From Sphingomonas colocasiae (GTDB taxonomy: Bacteria > Pseudomonadota > Alphaproteobacteria > Sphingomonadales > Sphingomonadaceae), in NCBI RefSeq assembly GCF_019880585.1, contig NZ_JAINVV010000009.1:1-64000 (forward strand): DNA of 64,000 nt. The letters are read 5' to 3'. Position numbers and translations under genes: made by a program. Below, in pieces: positions 17,870 through 26,141 of the stretch; position 1 is the stretch's first letter; each line of letters starts with the position of its first letter. The notes below the pieces were generated by a model. That model was not told the DNA's origin and did no database searches. It was given only the letters and a program-made list of their open reading frames with translations.

Positions 17870-19090
17870 ATGCCGCGCAATGCCCTGCTGATCGCGGCCG
17901 TGGCCATGATCGGCCTGAACCTGCGACCGTTCCTGACCGGAATCGGGCCGCTGGCCGTGGCGATCGGCTCGGAAACCGGACTGGGCATGCAGGGCATCGC
18001 CTTGCTCACCCTGGTGCCGATGCTGCTGATGGGCGGCTGTGCCTTTGCCGGCCCCGCCCTGCGCGATGCGCTGGGTGCCGGGCGGACCATCACCGGCGCG
18101 CTCGCCATGCTCGCCTTGGGATCGCTGCTGCGGCTGGACGCCGGCACGGGCTGGATGCTGCTGGCGACGGCGGCGTTGTGCGGGCTGGGCGCGGCGATCG
18201 TCCAGGCGGTGTTTCCCGGCGTCATCAAACAGCATTTCCCGCGCCATGTGACCATGGTGACCGGGCTGTATTCGTCGATGCTGATGGGCGGCGGCGCGCT
18301 GGGCGCGCAGGCCGCGCCTCTGATCGCGCGCGTGTCGGGCAATTGGCGCCTGGCGCTGGCGGCACTCGCGCTGCCCGCGATCGTCGCGACGGCGATGGCG
18401 GCGCGCCTTTTGCCGCGCGGCGGGAATGCCCCGCCGCCGCGCGGTGCGACGCCGGCGCTGATCGGGCTGCCGCGCACCTGGCTGCTGATGGCCTGTTTCG
18501 GCCTCGTCAATGGCGGCTATGCATCGGTCGTGGCCTGGCTCGCACTGTCCTATCAGGAGCGCGGATGGGATGGCGCCGCCAGCGGTGGGCTGCTGGCGAT
18601 CGTCGCTGCGAGCCAGGCGCTGGCCGCGCTGCTCCTTCCCATGCTCGCCGGCCGGCGGGCGGATCGCAGGCCCTGGCTATGGCTGAGCCTGGCGATGCAG
18701 GCGGCCGGATTCACCGCACTGATCCTGTCGCCCGAAGCCGCGCCGATGCTCTGGTCGATCGTGCTCGGCGCCGGACTGGGCGGCTGTTTCGCGCTGTCGA
18801 TGATCGTCGCGCTCGACCATCTGCCGAATCCGGCCCGCGCCGGCGCGCTTTCCGCGCTGATGCAGGGTGGCGGCTTCGTGATCGCGGCGATCCCGCCCTG
18901 GATCCTCGCCGCGCTGCACGATCGCGGCGGCGGCTTCACGGCCGGATGGCTGTTCCATCTTGGTTGCGTCGCGCTCGTCGCGGGATTGACGGTGCGGCTG
19001 GCGCCCGGCGGCTATGCGCGCGCGATGCGCGAGCCGGAAGACAAGGCGCAGCAAAATGCGCAGCCGGTCGCCCGCCCGCGCTGGCTTTGA
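17870..19090 (+). CDS. MFS transporter, CynX/NimT-like
   Basis: This 406-residue carrier has about twelve membrane helices and starts with LLIAAVAMIGLNLRPFLTGI, the NLRP motif typical of CynX/NimT-type (cyanate, 2-nitroimidazole) carriers. The central loop contains RLLPRGGNAPPPRGATP. Translation starts five bases after the deaminase stop, so the three genes form one operon under the LysR protein. A small polar nitrogen compound is the likely cargo, inferred from the family and the neighbouring deaminase and amidohydrolase. Confidence 0.85.
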   Translation: MPRNALLIAAVAMIGLNLRPFLTGIGPLAVAIGSETGLGMQGIALLTLVPMLLMGGCAFAGPALRDALGAGRTITGALAMLALGSLLRLDAGTGWMLLATAALCGLGAAIVQAVFPGVIKQHFPRHVTMVTGLYSSMLMGGGALGAQAAPLIARVSGNWRLALAALALPAIVATAMAARLLPRGGNAPPPRGATPALIGLPRTWLLMACFGLVNGGYASVVAWLALSYQERGWDGAASGGLLAIVAASQALAALLLPMLAGRRADRRPWLWLSLAMQAAGFTALILSPEAAPMLWSIVLGAGLGGCFALSMIVALDHLPNPARAGALSALMQGGGFVIAAIPPWILAALHDRGGGFTAGWLFHLGCVALVAGLTVRLAPGGYARAMREPEDKAQQNAQPVARPRWL

Positions 19091-19100
19091 CGGCTATCTG

Positions 19101-19508
19101 CTATTTGTTGCCGGGGCGGCCCGGACCCGGCTTGCCCGGCGGGCGGCCGCCACCGCCCGGCCTCGACCGGCTGTTCGGCGATTGCGGACGCCTTGGCTTC
19201 GGCCCCGCGCCACGCGGCGCATGGGCGGGCATCGGCCGTGCCGGACGATCGGGGCCGCCGGCGGGCTTCCCACCCGAGACGACATAGCCTTCCTTCTGCA
19301 GCCGCGTGAACGCGGCGCGCACGCTCGCCGCGATCGCGGTGCGCAACTCGGGGGGCAGATCCGCGAAGGTCGTGTTGACGTGCAGCGCGCCCAGATCGCG
19401 GACGAGATTGTTGGGCAATCCCTTCGACGCGGTCTTGAGCGCCTCGATACCGTCCATGACGGCGGCAAAGATGATGTCCTGCATCACGTCGGTTGCGGAT
19501 CTGGTCAT
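19101..19508 (-). CDS. Conserved-looking hypothetical protein with basic Pro/Gly-rich tail
   Basis: I do not recognise this 135-residue protein. The first 80 residues look helical and folded (MTRSATDVMQDIIFAAVMDG, then DLPPELRTAIAASVRAAFTR). The last 55 are disordered and strongly basic, rich in Pro, Gly and Arg (GPKPRRPQSPNSRSRPGGG). There is no signal peptide or membrane segment. A basic tail often binds nucleic acid, but that is only a suggestion. It is convergent with the carrier gene and divergent from the TauD gene, with the 17-bp palindrome at 19636 in the gap. Confidence 0.6.
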   Translation of the reverse strand: MTRSATDVMQDIIFAAVMDGIEALKTASKGLPNNLVRDLGALHVNTTFADLPPELRTAIAASVRAAFTRLQKEGYVVSGGKPAGGPDRPARPMPAHAPRGAGPKPRRPQSPNSRSRPGGGGRPPGKPGPGRPGNK

Positions 19509-19635
19509 GCGCGCTGACTAGCCGCTCCGAATCGAATTGTCGCCTGCCTTGTTGCGAATGGAGGCAGATGATTTTCGTCGAGCCGCCGCCCATCGCCAGC
19601 GGCCATCGGCGGGACTTGCCACTGCCCGGCCGATA

Positions 19636-19652
19636 TGTAAATTTACTTGACC
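19636..19652. promoter_or_regulatory. Copy 1 of the 17-bp palindrome (putative shared operator)
   Basis: The sequence TGTAAATTTACTTGACC matches the reverse complement of the consensus TGTCAAGTAAATTGACA at 15 of 17 positions. It lies 28 bases before the TauD start and is preceded by CGGCCGAT, as is the copy at 52365. Confidence 0.65.
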
Positions 19653-19680
19653 ATCTGAAGAGGAAGCGGCGAGGGCCTGC

Positions 19681-20559
19681 ATGAACCTGCAGACGCGTGC
19701 ATTGCATCCCCTGTTCGCTGCCGAAGCCGCGGCCGTGGACTTGTTCGACCCGGCCATGCCATCCGCCGTGGAAGCGGCGGTCGACGCCCATGCCGTGCTG
19801 GTGCTGCGCGACCAATGGCTCGACGACGACGCGCAGATCGCGTTCAGCCGTCGCTTCGGCGCGCTTGAGCTGCCGCCCAGCCTGGGCATCCGCGATGCCG
19901 CGCAGGTGCGGCGCGTGGGCGAAGGCATATTCGACGTTTCCAACCTGAATGCCGATGGGGAGATCGAACCGCGCGATTCGCCGCGCCGCCAGTTCGGCAA
20001 GGCCGATCATGTCTTCCACACCGACAGTTCGTTCCACGCGCTGCCGACCAAATGGTCGTTGCTGTCCGCGCGCATCGTTCCGGCGCACGGCGGAGAGACC
20101 GAATTCATCGATCTGCGCGCTGTCCATTCGGCGCTGCCGGAGGAGATCCGGTGCCGGATCGCGCCGCTATCCGCCTGGCACTCCATCTGGCACTCACGCG
20201 CACGCGCCGGATCGCCCCTGCCGCCCACCGAGATCCGCGATCGGCTGCCCCCGGTGCTCCAGCCGATCGTCCGCCCGGCGCCCGACGGACGGCAGACCCT
20301 GTTCATCGGCGCGCATGCCGGAGAGATCGCGGGCATGGATCCGGACGAGGGCCGCGCGCTCATCGACGAACTCAACGCCTTCGCGGCGCAACCGCGCTTC
20401 GTCTATGCGCATCGCTGGCGCGCGGGCGATCTCGTGATCTGGGACAATCGCTGCACGCTCCACCGCGCCACGCCGTTCGACGACATGCACGAGAAGCGCG
20501 ACATGCGGCGGACCACCATCATGGAGCATGGGCCGGAGCGATCGGCGGTCGCGGCGTGA
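19681..20559 (+). CDS. TauD/TfdA-family 2-oxoglutarate-dependent dioxygenase
   Basis: This 292-residue cytoplasmic enzyme couples 2-oxoglutarate decarboxylation to hydroxylation of a substrate. The iron-binding His-x-Asp is in HVFHTDSSFHALP near residue 120. The distal His is in VIWDNRCTLHRATPF, followed by the Arg of RDMRRTTIM for 2-oxoglutarate. Other family members cleave taurine, 2,4-D or alkylsulfates; nothing here fixes the substrate. It stands alone between the basic-tail gene and the cellulose operon. The 17-bp palindrome 28 bases upstream links it to the catabolic genes at 32-60 kb. Confidence 0.9.
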   Translation: MNLQTRALHPLFAAEAAAVDLFDPAMPSAVEAAVDAHAVLVLRDQWLDDDAQIAFSRRFGALELPPSLGIRDAAQVRRVGEGIFDVSNLNADGEIEPRDSPRRQFGKADHVFHTDSSFHALPTKWSLLSARIVPAHGGETEFIDLRAVHSALPEEIRCRIAPLSAWHSIWHSRARAGSPLPPTEIRDRLPPVLQPIVRPAPDGRQTLFIGAHAGEIAGMDPDEGRALIDELNAFAAQPRFVYAHRWRAGDLVIWDNRCTLHRATPFDDMHEKRDMRRTTIMEHGPERSAVAA

Positions 20560-20661
20560 GCATGATCGCGACACGGGCAGAGGAACCGGCAGCAAGCGAT
20601 TAAGAAAAAAGCCTGTCTATCAATATTCAGCTTAGCGGCTCGTCGCAGACCTAACACCTTA

Positions 20662-20669
20662 TTAACCAT
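20662..20669 (+). promoter_or_regulatory. Possible CtrA half-site before the cellulose operon
   Basis: TTAACCAT matches the CtrA half-site known from Caulobacter and relatives. It lies 42 bases upstream of the first gene of the cellulose operon. An eight-base match in a short AT-rich gap can occur by chance, so this is weak. Confidence 0.25.
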
Positions 20670-20681
20670 TGATGCGCATTC

Positions 20682-20710
20682 TGGGGATCCTAATTTTGGA
20701 GCACTCCCCA
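20682..20710 (+). promoter_or_regulatory. Possible leader hairpin around the ribosome binding site
   Basis: TGGGGA (20682-20687) can pair with TCCCCA (20705-20710). The GGAG ribosome binding site (20698-20701) then sits in the loop and the ATG at 20711 directly follows the stem. Such a hairpin could modulate translation of the first cellulose gene. The six-base stem is short. Confidence 0.3.
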
Positions 20711-21052
20711 ATGCGCCAGGATGCAAAGAGCCTACTCGCGCGGTTGAACCGCAGGGATTTCAAATATCAGGAATTCCCCGATCCGTTCGCGGACATGGAA
20801 CTCTGGCCGATCTTCGAGGCGCTGCTGATCGACGAACGCGTCATGGGCGAAAAGGCACCGACGCTCGCCGCCGCCGAAGTGCAGATCCGCACGCGCACCA
20901 GCCCGCCCGAACGCGTCGAGCGCCCGGCGGCGCCACCGAGGAAGGCAGGCCTTTTCAGCCGCTATGCCAAGGATGCCGCGCCGGCCGCCGAGCCGCGCGG
21001 CGAGGTCGTCAACATGCGCCAGTTCCTCGGCCGCCTTTCGGACAAGACCTGA
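20711..21052 (+). CDS. BcsR/BcsP-like small cellulose-operon protein
   Basis: This 113-residue protein has a short conserved head, LLARLNRRDFKYQEFPDPFA followed by DMELWPIFEALL, similar in pattern to the BcsR/BcsP family, where a Tyr-containing segment and a Trp-Pro helix recur. The rest is a disordered Pro/Ala-rich tail ending in MRQFLGRLSDKT. ATG 20711 has GGAG upstream; a longer reading from 20669 lacks support. Its stop overlaps the bcsQ start (TGATG). In enterobacteria BcsR works with BcsQ to place and stabilise the synthase at the membrane. The assignment rests on weak similarity plus position. Confidence 0.6.
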   Translation: MRQDAKSLLARLNRRDFKYQEFPDPFADMELWPIFEALLIDERVMGEKAPTLAAAEVQIRTRTSPPERVERPAAPPRKAGLFSRYAKDAAPAAEPRGEVVNMRQFLGRLSDKT

Positions 21053-21780
21053 TGCTGATCCTGTTTCATTCGCCCAAGGGCGGCGTCGGCAGCACCTTCC
21101 TGACCGCGCAGCTCGCCATGCACCTCGCCGAACGCGGACACCAGGTGACCGCGATCGATTTCACCTATCAGGATTCGCTGAAGCTGCATTTCGGGATGCT
21201 GCCGAGCCAGACCGTGGCGGGCATGACCTATGCGCCCGGCGACACGATGGTGGTGGGCGGCGTCGAATTGCTCAACGGCCATGCAATCACCGAGGACAGG
21301 CGCTTCCTCGACGTGCTCGAACAGGACGATCCGGGCCTGTTCGATCCGCACCGCATCACGCTGCTGGACATCGCATCCGGATCGCGCGCGCTCAAGACGC
21401 GGCTGCTCAGCCATTGCGATCTGCACATCTGCCCCCTGCTGCCCTTCGCGGGTTCACTGGCGACGCTGCCGCTGGTCGAGCCCGGCACGCCCGTCGCGCA
21501 GCTCGAAAAAACCGCGTTCGTGCTCAACCAGCTCGACGATACCAGGCGGCTCTCGCGCCACAGCCATTCCTTCATCCGCGAACTGCTGGGCGATTCGCTG
21601 CTCGGCACCGTGCGCCGCGACGAAGCCGTGAACGAGGCGCTGGCCATGTTCGAGCCGATCCCGAAATTCGCGCCGTCCAGCGTGGTCCGCATCGATCTCG
21701 ACCGGCTGACCCATGCGGTCGAGCGCCGGCTCGGCCTTGTCGCCGACGAGGATGCCGGCGCCGCCTCGCTGCAGATCTGA
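21052..21780 (+). CDS. bcsQ: BcsQ, ParA/MinD-like ATPase of cellulose synthesis
   Basis: This 242-residue ATPase has the deviant Walker A motif SPKGGVGSTF at residues 7-16 and a Walker B-like LLDIAS near residue 105, with switch residues typical of MinD/ParA proteins. BcsQ localises the cellulose synthase complex at the cell pole or envelope in other bacteria. It overlaps the preceding gene by one base and is followed after five bases by the fused synthase gene, so stoichiometry may be set by coupled translation. Length matches the family. Confidence 0.85.
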   Translation: MLILFHSPKGGVGSTFLTAQLAMHLAERGHQVTAIDFTYQDSLKLHFGMLPSQTVAGMTYAPGDTMVVGGVELLNGHAITEDRRFLDVLEQDDPGLFDPHRITLLDIASGSRALKTRLLSHCDLHICPLLPFAGSLATLPLVEPGTPVAQLEKTAFVLNQLDDTRRLSRHSHSFIRELLGDSLLGTVRRDEAVNEALAMFEPIPKFAPSSVVRIDLDRLTHAVERRLGLVADEDAGAASLQI

Positions 21781-21785
21781 CCGCC

Positions 21786-24700
21786 ATGGATATCGCCGCC
21801 CTGCCGCCGCCCGCGCGCACCGCGCTGCTCGCCATCTCCGGATTGTGTGTCGCCGCCCTCGCGATCGTGGTCGTCACCGTGCCGCTCGACGAGCGTTCGC
21901 AATGGCTGTTCGCGCTGTCCTCGATCGTGGGCGCGATCGTGATCGGCCGCTCGCGAAGCCGCCGCGCGACACTCACCATCGCCGCGCTCTCGCTGGTCAT
22001 CTCCACGCGCTATATCGTGTGGCGGACCACCAACACGCTGGAATTCGACAGCATCCCCGCCTTTCTGCTGGGCAGCGGCCTGTATCTGGCCGAACTCTAT
22101 GCCTGGGTGATCCTGGTGCTCGGCTTCCTCCAGACCAGCTGGCCGCTCGAACGCCCGGTGATCGAGGTGGAGGGCGCGCCCGACGAATGGCCGATCGTCG
22201 ACGTCTACATTCCGACCTATAATGAGAGCCTGGAGATCGTCCAGAACACCGTGTTCGCGGCGATGGACATGGACTATCCCGCCGATCGTTTCCGCGTGTT
22301 CATCCTGGACGACGGACGGCGCCCCGAATTCCAGGCCTTCGCGCGCACCGCCGGCTGCGGCTATCTGACGCGCGCGGACAATCTTCACGCCAAGGCGGGC
22401 AATCTGAACGCCGCGATGAAGAAGACCGATGGCGAGCTGATCGCGATCTTCGACTGCGATCACGTGCCGACCCGCGCCTTCCTCCAGCTCACCGTCGGCT
22501 GGTTCCAGACCGATCCCAAGCTGGCGCTGATGCAGACGCCGCACCATTTCTACTCGCCCGATCCGGTTCAGCGCAACCTGTCGGTCGCGCGCGACATGCC
22601 GGGCGAAGGCGACCTGTTCTACGGCGCGGTGCAGAAGGGCAACGATCTGTGGAACGCGACCTTCTTCTGCGGATCCTGCGCGATCATCCGCCGGTCCGCG
22701 CTTGAGGAGACCAACGGCTTCGCGGGCGAGACCGTCACCGAGGACGCTCATACCGCATTGAAGCTGCAGCGCATGGGCTGGAACACCGCCTATATCGGCA
22801 CGCGGCTTTCCGCCGGCCTCGCCACCGAGAAGCTGGTGCTCCATGTCGGCCAGCGCATCCGCTGGGCGCGCGGCATGACGCAGATCTTCCGCGTCGATAA
22901 TCCACTGCTCGGCCGCGGCCTCAATTGGCAGCAGCGGCTTTGCTACCTCAACGCGATGCTGCATTTCCAGTTTCCGCTGCCGCGGATCGTGTTCCTCACC
23001 TCGCCGCTTTCCTATCTGATCGCGGGGCAGAACATCATCCACGCTTCGGCGTCGCTGATCTTCGCCTATGCGCTGCCGCACCTGTTCCTTTCGATGCAGT
23101 CGAGCGAACGCATCCAGGGCGGCGACCGCCGCCCCTTCTGGGGCGAGATCTACGAGACGCTGCTGGCCTTCCATCTGGTCAAGCCGACGGTCTTCACGCT
23201 GTTCCAGCCACGCAAGGGCAAGTTCAACGTCACCGACAAGGGCGGGCTGCTCGACAAGACCTATTTCGACTTCGCGATCGTGCGGCCGCACCTGATCACC
23301 ATCGCGCTGCTGGTGTTCGGCATCGCGTTCGGCGTGGTGAAATGGCTGTTCTTCCCGCACCTGTTCAACATCCAGAGCGACACGCTGGCGCTGAACGCCG
23401 CCTGGGCGACGTTCAGCCTGATCATCCTGGTCGCCGCCGTCTCCGTCGCGCGCGAACGGCGCCAGACGCGCCAGCATATCCGCATCGACGTGGATGTGCC
23501 GGTAACGCTCTATTTCGAGGACGGCTATGTCGTCGAAGGCGCGTCGAACAATATCTCGATGGGCGGGCTCGCCGCGCGGATGCCGTCCGGCTTCGTGCTC
23601 CAGGGCCGCAACGTCACCGACATCTCGATGCCGATGGGCGACGATACGCTGACCATTCCGGTCGATACCGTGCGGATGGAGCGCGGGATTGCGCAGGTGC
23701 GCTTCCAGCCGCTCGATCGCGCGCGCGAACGGCTGCTGGTCCGCGCCGTGATGGGGCGCGCCGACGCCTGGGAGGGTACCAAGGTGAAGACCGGTGTTTC
23801 GGGCCTGCGTTCGATCCGCGACATTCTGACCGTCGATATCTCGACGCTTATCCGCATCGCCAAGGCGCCGGCCAATCGCCGCAAGCGTCGGCGGCTTTCC
23901 GACATTGCCGCCACGGGCGCGGCGCTGCTCTGCGCGCTGCTGTTCCTGCCCGATGCCGCGCGCGCGCAGGCGGTGCCCAAGGATGTGCCGGCGGTGCTGC
24001 CCGCCACCGGCATCGGCACCACGCAGCAGCGCGTGACCTTCAAGGATCTGCGCGTCACCAATCCCATCCGCCTTCAGGGCACGCGCGGCGAGATCGGCAT
24101 TCCGTTCGGCATGCGCGGCAACCAAGTGGTGACGGGCGCCAATCTGACGCTCAATTTCGCCTATTCGCCGTCGCTGCTCGGCGATGTCAGCCAGCTCGTG
24201 ATCCTGCTCAACGGCGAAGTGGCGCGCACCATCCAGCTCGATCCGGCGCTGGCCGCCGGCCAGGTGATCACGGTGCCGGTCAATCCGGCGATGTTCCTGC
24301 CCGGCAACAACCAGCTCAACATCCGTTTCCTGGGCCATTATGCGCGCGACTGCGAGGATCCCTTCCATTCCTCGCTCTGGGCGAACATCAGCAATGTCCG
24401 CTCCTATTTCGACCTTCAGGTGCAGACCTTGCCGCTCGCGCCCAGCCTGACGCGGCTGCCGGCGCCCTTTTTCGACCGCTACGACGTTGCGCCGCTGAAG
24501 CTGCCCTTCGTCTTCGCCGGCGCGCCCAGCAATGCCGAATTCGAAGCCGCCGCGAGCCTCGCATCCTGGTTCGGCGGCATGGCGAGCTATCGCGGCTTCA
24601 GCTTCAAGCCGCTCTACAACCAGCTTCCGCGCGGCAACGCCGTGGTGTTCGTCACCCCGCGCCGGCAGATCGCCGGCCTGTCGCTCAACATCACCGGCGC

Positions 24701-26141
24701 GACCGTCGCGGTCGTCAAGAATCCGGCCGATCCCTTCGGCGAGTTGCTGCTGGTGATGGGCCGCGACGATCGCGAGCTCAAGCTTGCCGCAGCCGCGCTC
24801 GCGTCGCGCAAGGGCGTGTTCGGCGGCGCCACCGCCTCGGTCGACGGCGTGCGCATCCCCAGCTATCCGCGCTACAGCGCGCCGCGCTGGCTGCGCACCG
24901 ACCGGCCGGTGCGACTGGGCGAGATCGTGGACGCCTATACGCTGCAGGGCATGGGCCTGCCGCCGGGGCCGCTCACCACCGCCTTCCGCGTCGCGCCCGA
25001 CCTGTTCTTCTGGCCGCGCCAGGGGGCGACGCTCAACCTTGCCTATCGCTATCCGGGCGCGCCCTGGCTTGATCGCAAGGCCTCGCGGCTCGACCTGTCG
25101 ATCAACGGACAATATCTGCGCACCCTGCCGCTGGCGGGCGACGGCTGGCTCGACAGCCTGTCGGGCCAGAACAACACGACCTCGCACACATCCAAGGCGT
25201 CGGTCGTGCTGCCGCGCTACAATCTGTTCGGCCAGAACCAGCTGATCTTCGACTACAACCTGATCATCGCCGACAAGAAGAAGTGCGTGGGGACGCTGCC
25301 CGACAATGTCCGCACCAGCATCCTGCCCGAAAGCACGATCGACCTGACCCGCGCCTATCACGCGCTGCGCATGCCCGATCTCGCGACCTTCGCGAATGCC
25401 GGCTATCCCTTCACCATCCGCCCCGACCTCGCCGAGACCGCGGTGGTGATGGCGGCCCAGCCCAGCCCGGCGACGGTGGAGGCGTTCCTGCAACTGATGG
25501 GGCGCTTCGGCGATTCGACCGGCGCGCCCGTCACCGGCCTGACCGTCACGCGCGGTATCGATGCCGACGCGCTCGCCGCCAAGGACATATTGGTGCTCGG
25601 CGGCACCCAGCTCGCCCAGCTCGGCAGCCTGTTCTCCGATGCGCCGGTCCGTTACGAGAATGGCCGCCTGCGCGTTGCCGAACGCGGGGCGGTGGAGCGC
25701 GTGTTCGAAGGCCAGTCGCCCTTCGACCGGGCGCCGGACCAGGCGGGCGAACTGCTCTACGGCACCGACAATTTCGCGGGCATCGTCAGCTTCCAGTCGC
25801 CCTTCGAGCGCGGCCGCACCGTGATCGCGCTGCTCGCCAACGATACCGTCAGCCTGCCGCTGATGATCGACGGGCTGGCAGATGTGAAGATCAACGCCCA
25901 GGTCCAGGGCGACCTCTCGGTCGTCAACGGCGAAGGCATGTCGAGCTTCGCGGTGGGCAACGGCTATTGGGTCGGCGATCTGCCGCTGTGGATGCGGATC
26001 GCCTATTGGTTCAGCGGCCACCCGATGCTGATGGCCTTTTCGGGCCTGCTCGTGGCCCTGCTGGTCTCCGGCCCGATCTACATGATCCTCAAGCGGCAGG
26101 AGCGTAAACGCCTGGCCGCCGTGGAGAAGCGTGATGCGTAA
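21786..26141 (+). CDS. bcsAB: Fused cellulose synthase BcsA-BcsB (catalytic plus periplasmic subunit)
   Basis: This 1451-residue polypeptide joins BcsA and BcsB without a stop. BcsA: membrane helices, then the GT2 core with ILDDGRR (near 175), DCDH (near 223), FFCGS (near 293), VTEDAH (near 317) and QRIRW (near 356), all intact. The PilZ domain (about 555-650) has RQHIR and NNISMGG, so cyclic di-GMP should activate it. BcsB: a hydrophobic stretch ending DAARAQA (residues 704-727) looks like an internal signal peptide; the carbohydrate-binding repeats and a C-terminal membrane helix (MAFSGLLVALLVSGPIYMIL) follow. The enzyme polymerises UDP-glucose and extrudes the glucan through the inner membrane. 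A similar AcsAB fusion is known in Komagataeibacter. Confidence 0.95.
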   Translation: MDIAALPPPARTALLAISGLCVAALAIVVVTVPLDERSQWLFALSSIVGAIVIGRSRSRRATLTIAALSLVISTRYIVWRTTNTLEFDSIPAFLLGSGLYLAELYAWVILVLGFLQTSWPLERPVIEVEGAPDEWPIVDVYIPTYNESLEIVQNTVFAAMDMDYPADRFRVFILDDGRRPEFQAFARTAGCGYLTRADNLHAKAGNLNAAMKKTDGELIAIFDCDHVPTRAFLQLTVGWFQTDPKLALMQTPHHFYSPDPVQRNLSVARDMPGEGDLFYGAVQKGNDLWNATFFCGSCAIIRRSALEETNGFAGETVTEDAHTALKLQRMGWNTAYIGTRLSAGLATEKLVLHVGQRIRWARGMTQIFRVDNPLLGRGLNWQQRLCYLNAMLHFQFPLPRIVFLTSPLSYLIAGQNIIHASASLIFAYALPHLFLSMQSSERIQGGDRRPFWGEIYETLLAFHLVKPTVFTLFQPRKGKFNVTDKGGLLDKTYFDFAIVRPHLITIALLVFGIAFGVVKWLFFPHLFNIQSDTLALNAAWATFSLIILVAAVSVARERRQTRQHIRIDVDVPVTLYFEDGYVVEGASNNISMGGLAARMPSGFVLQGRNVTDISMPMGDDTLTIPVDTVRMERGIAQVRFQPLDRARERLLVRAVMGRADAWEGTKVKTGVSGLRSIRDILTVDISTLIRIAKAPANRRKRRRLSDIAATGAALLCALLFLPDAARAQAVPKDVPAVLPATGIGTTQQRVTFKDLRVTNPIRLQGTRGEIGIPFGMRGNQVVTGANLTLNFAYSPSLLGDVSQLVILLNGEVARTIQLDPALAAGQVITVPVNPAMFLPGNNQLNIRFLGHYARDCEDPFHSSLWANISNVRSYFDLQVQTLPLAPSLTRLPAPFFDRYDVAPLKLPFVFAGAPSNAEFEAAASLASWFGGMASYRGFSFKPLYNQLPRGNAVVFVTPRRQIAGLSLNITGATVAVVKNPADPFGELLLVMGRDDRELKLAAAALASRKGVFGGATASVDGVRIPSYPRYSAPRWLRTDRPVRLGEIVDAYTLQGMGLPPGPLTTAFRVAPDLFFWPRQGATLNLAYRYPGAPWLDRKASRLDLSINGQYLRTLPLAGDGWLDSLSGQNNTTSHTSKASVVLPRYNLFGQNQLIFDYNLIIADKKKCVGTLPDNVRTSILPESTIDLTRAYHALRMPDLATFANAGYPFTIRPDLAETAVVMAAQPSPATVEAFLQLMGRFGDSTGAPVTGLTVTRGIDADALAAKDILVLGGTQLAQLGSLFSDAPVRYENGRLRVAERGAVERVFEGQSPFDRAPDQAGELLYGTDNFAGIVSFQSPFERGRTVIALLANDTVSLPLMIDGLADVKINAQVQGDLSVVNGEGMSSFAVGNGYWVGDLPLWMRIAYWFSGHPMLMAFSGLLVALLVSGPIYMILKRQERKRLAAVEKRDA

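Noticed and set aside
21228-26021. Long minus-strand open frame across bcsQ and bcsAB
   Set aside because: It is antisense to well-conserved cellulose genes and has no domain signature or ribosome binding site.
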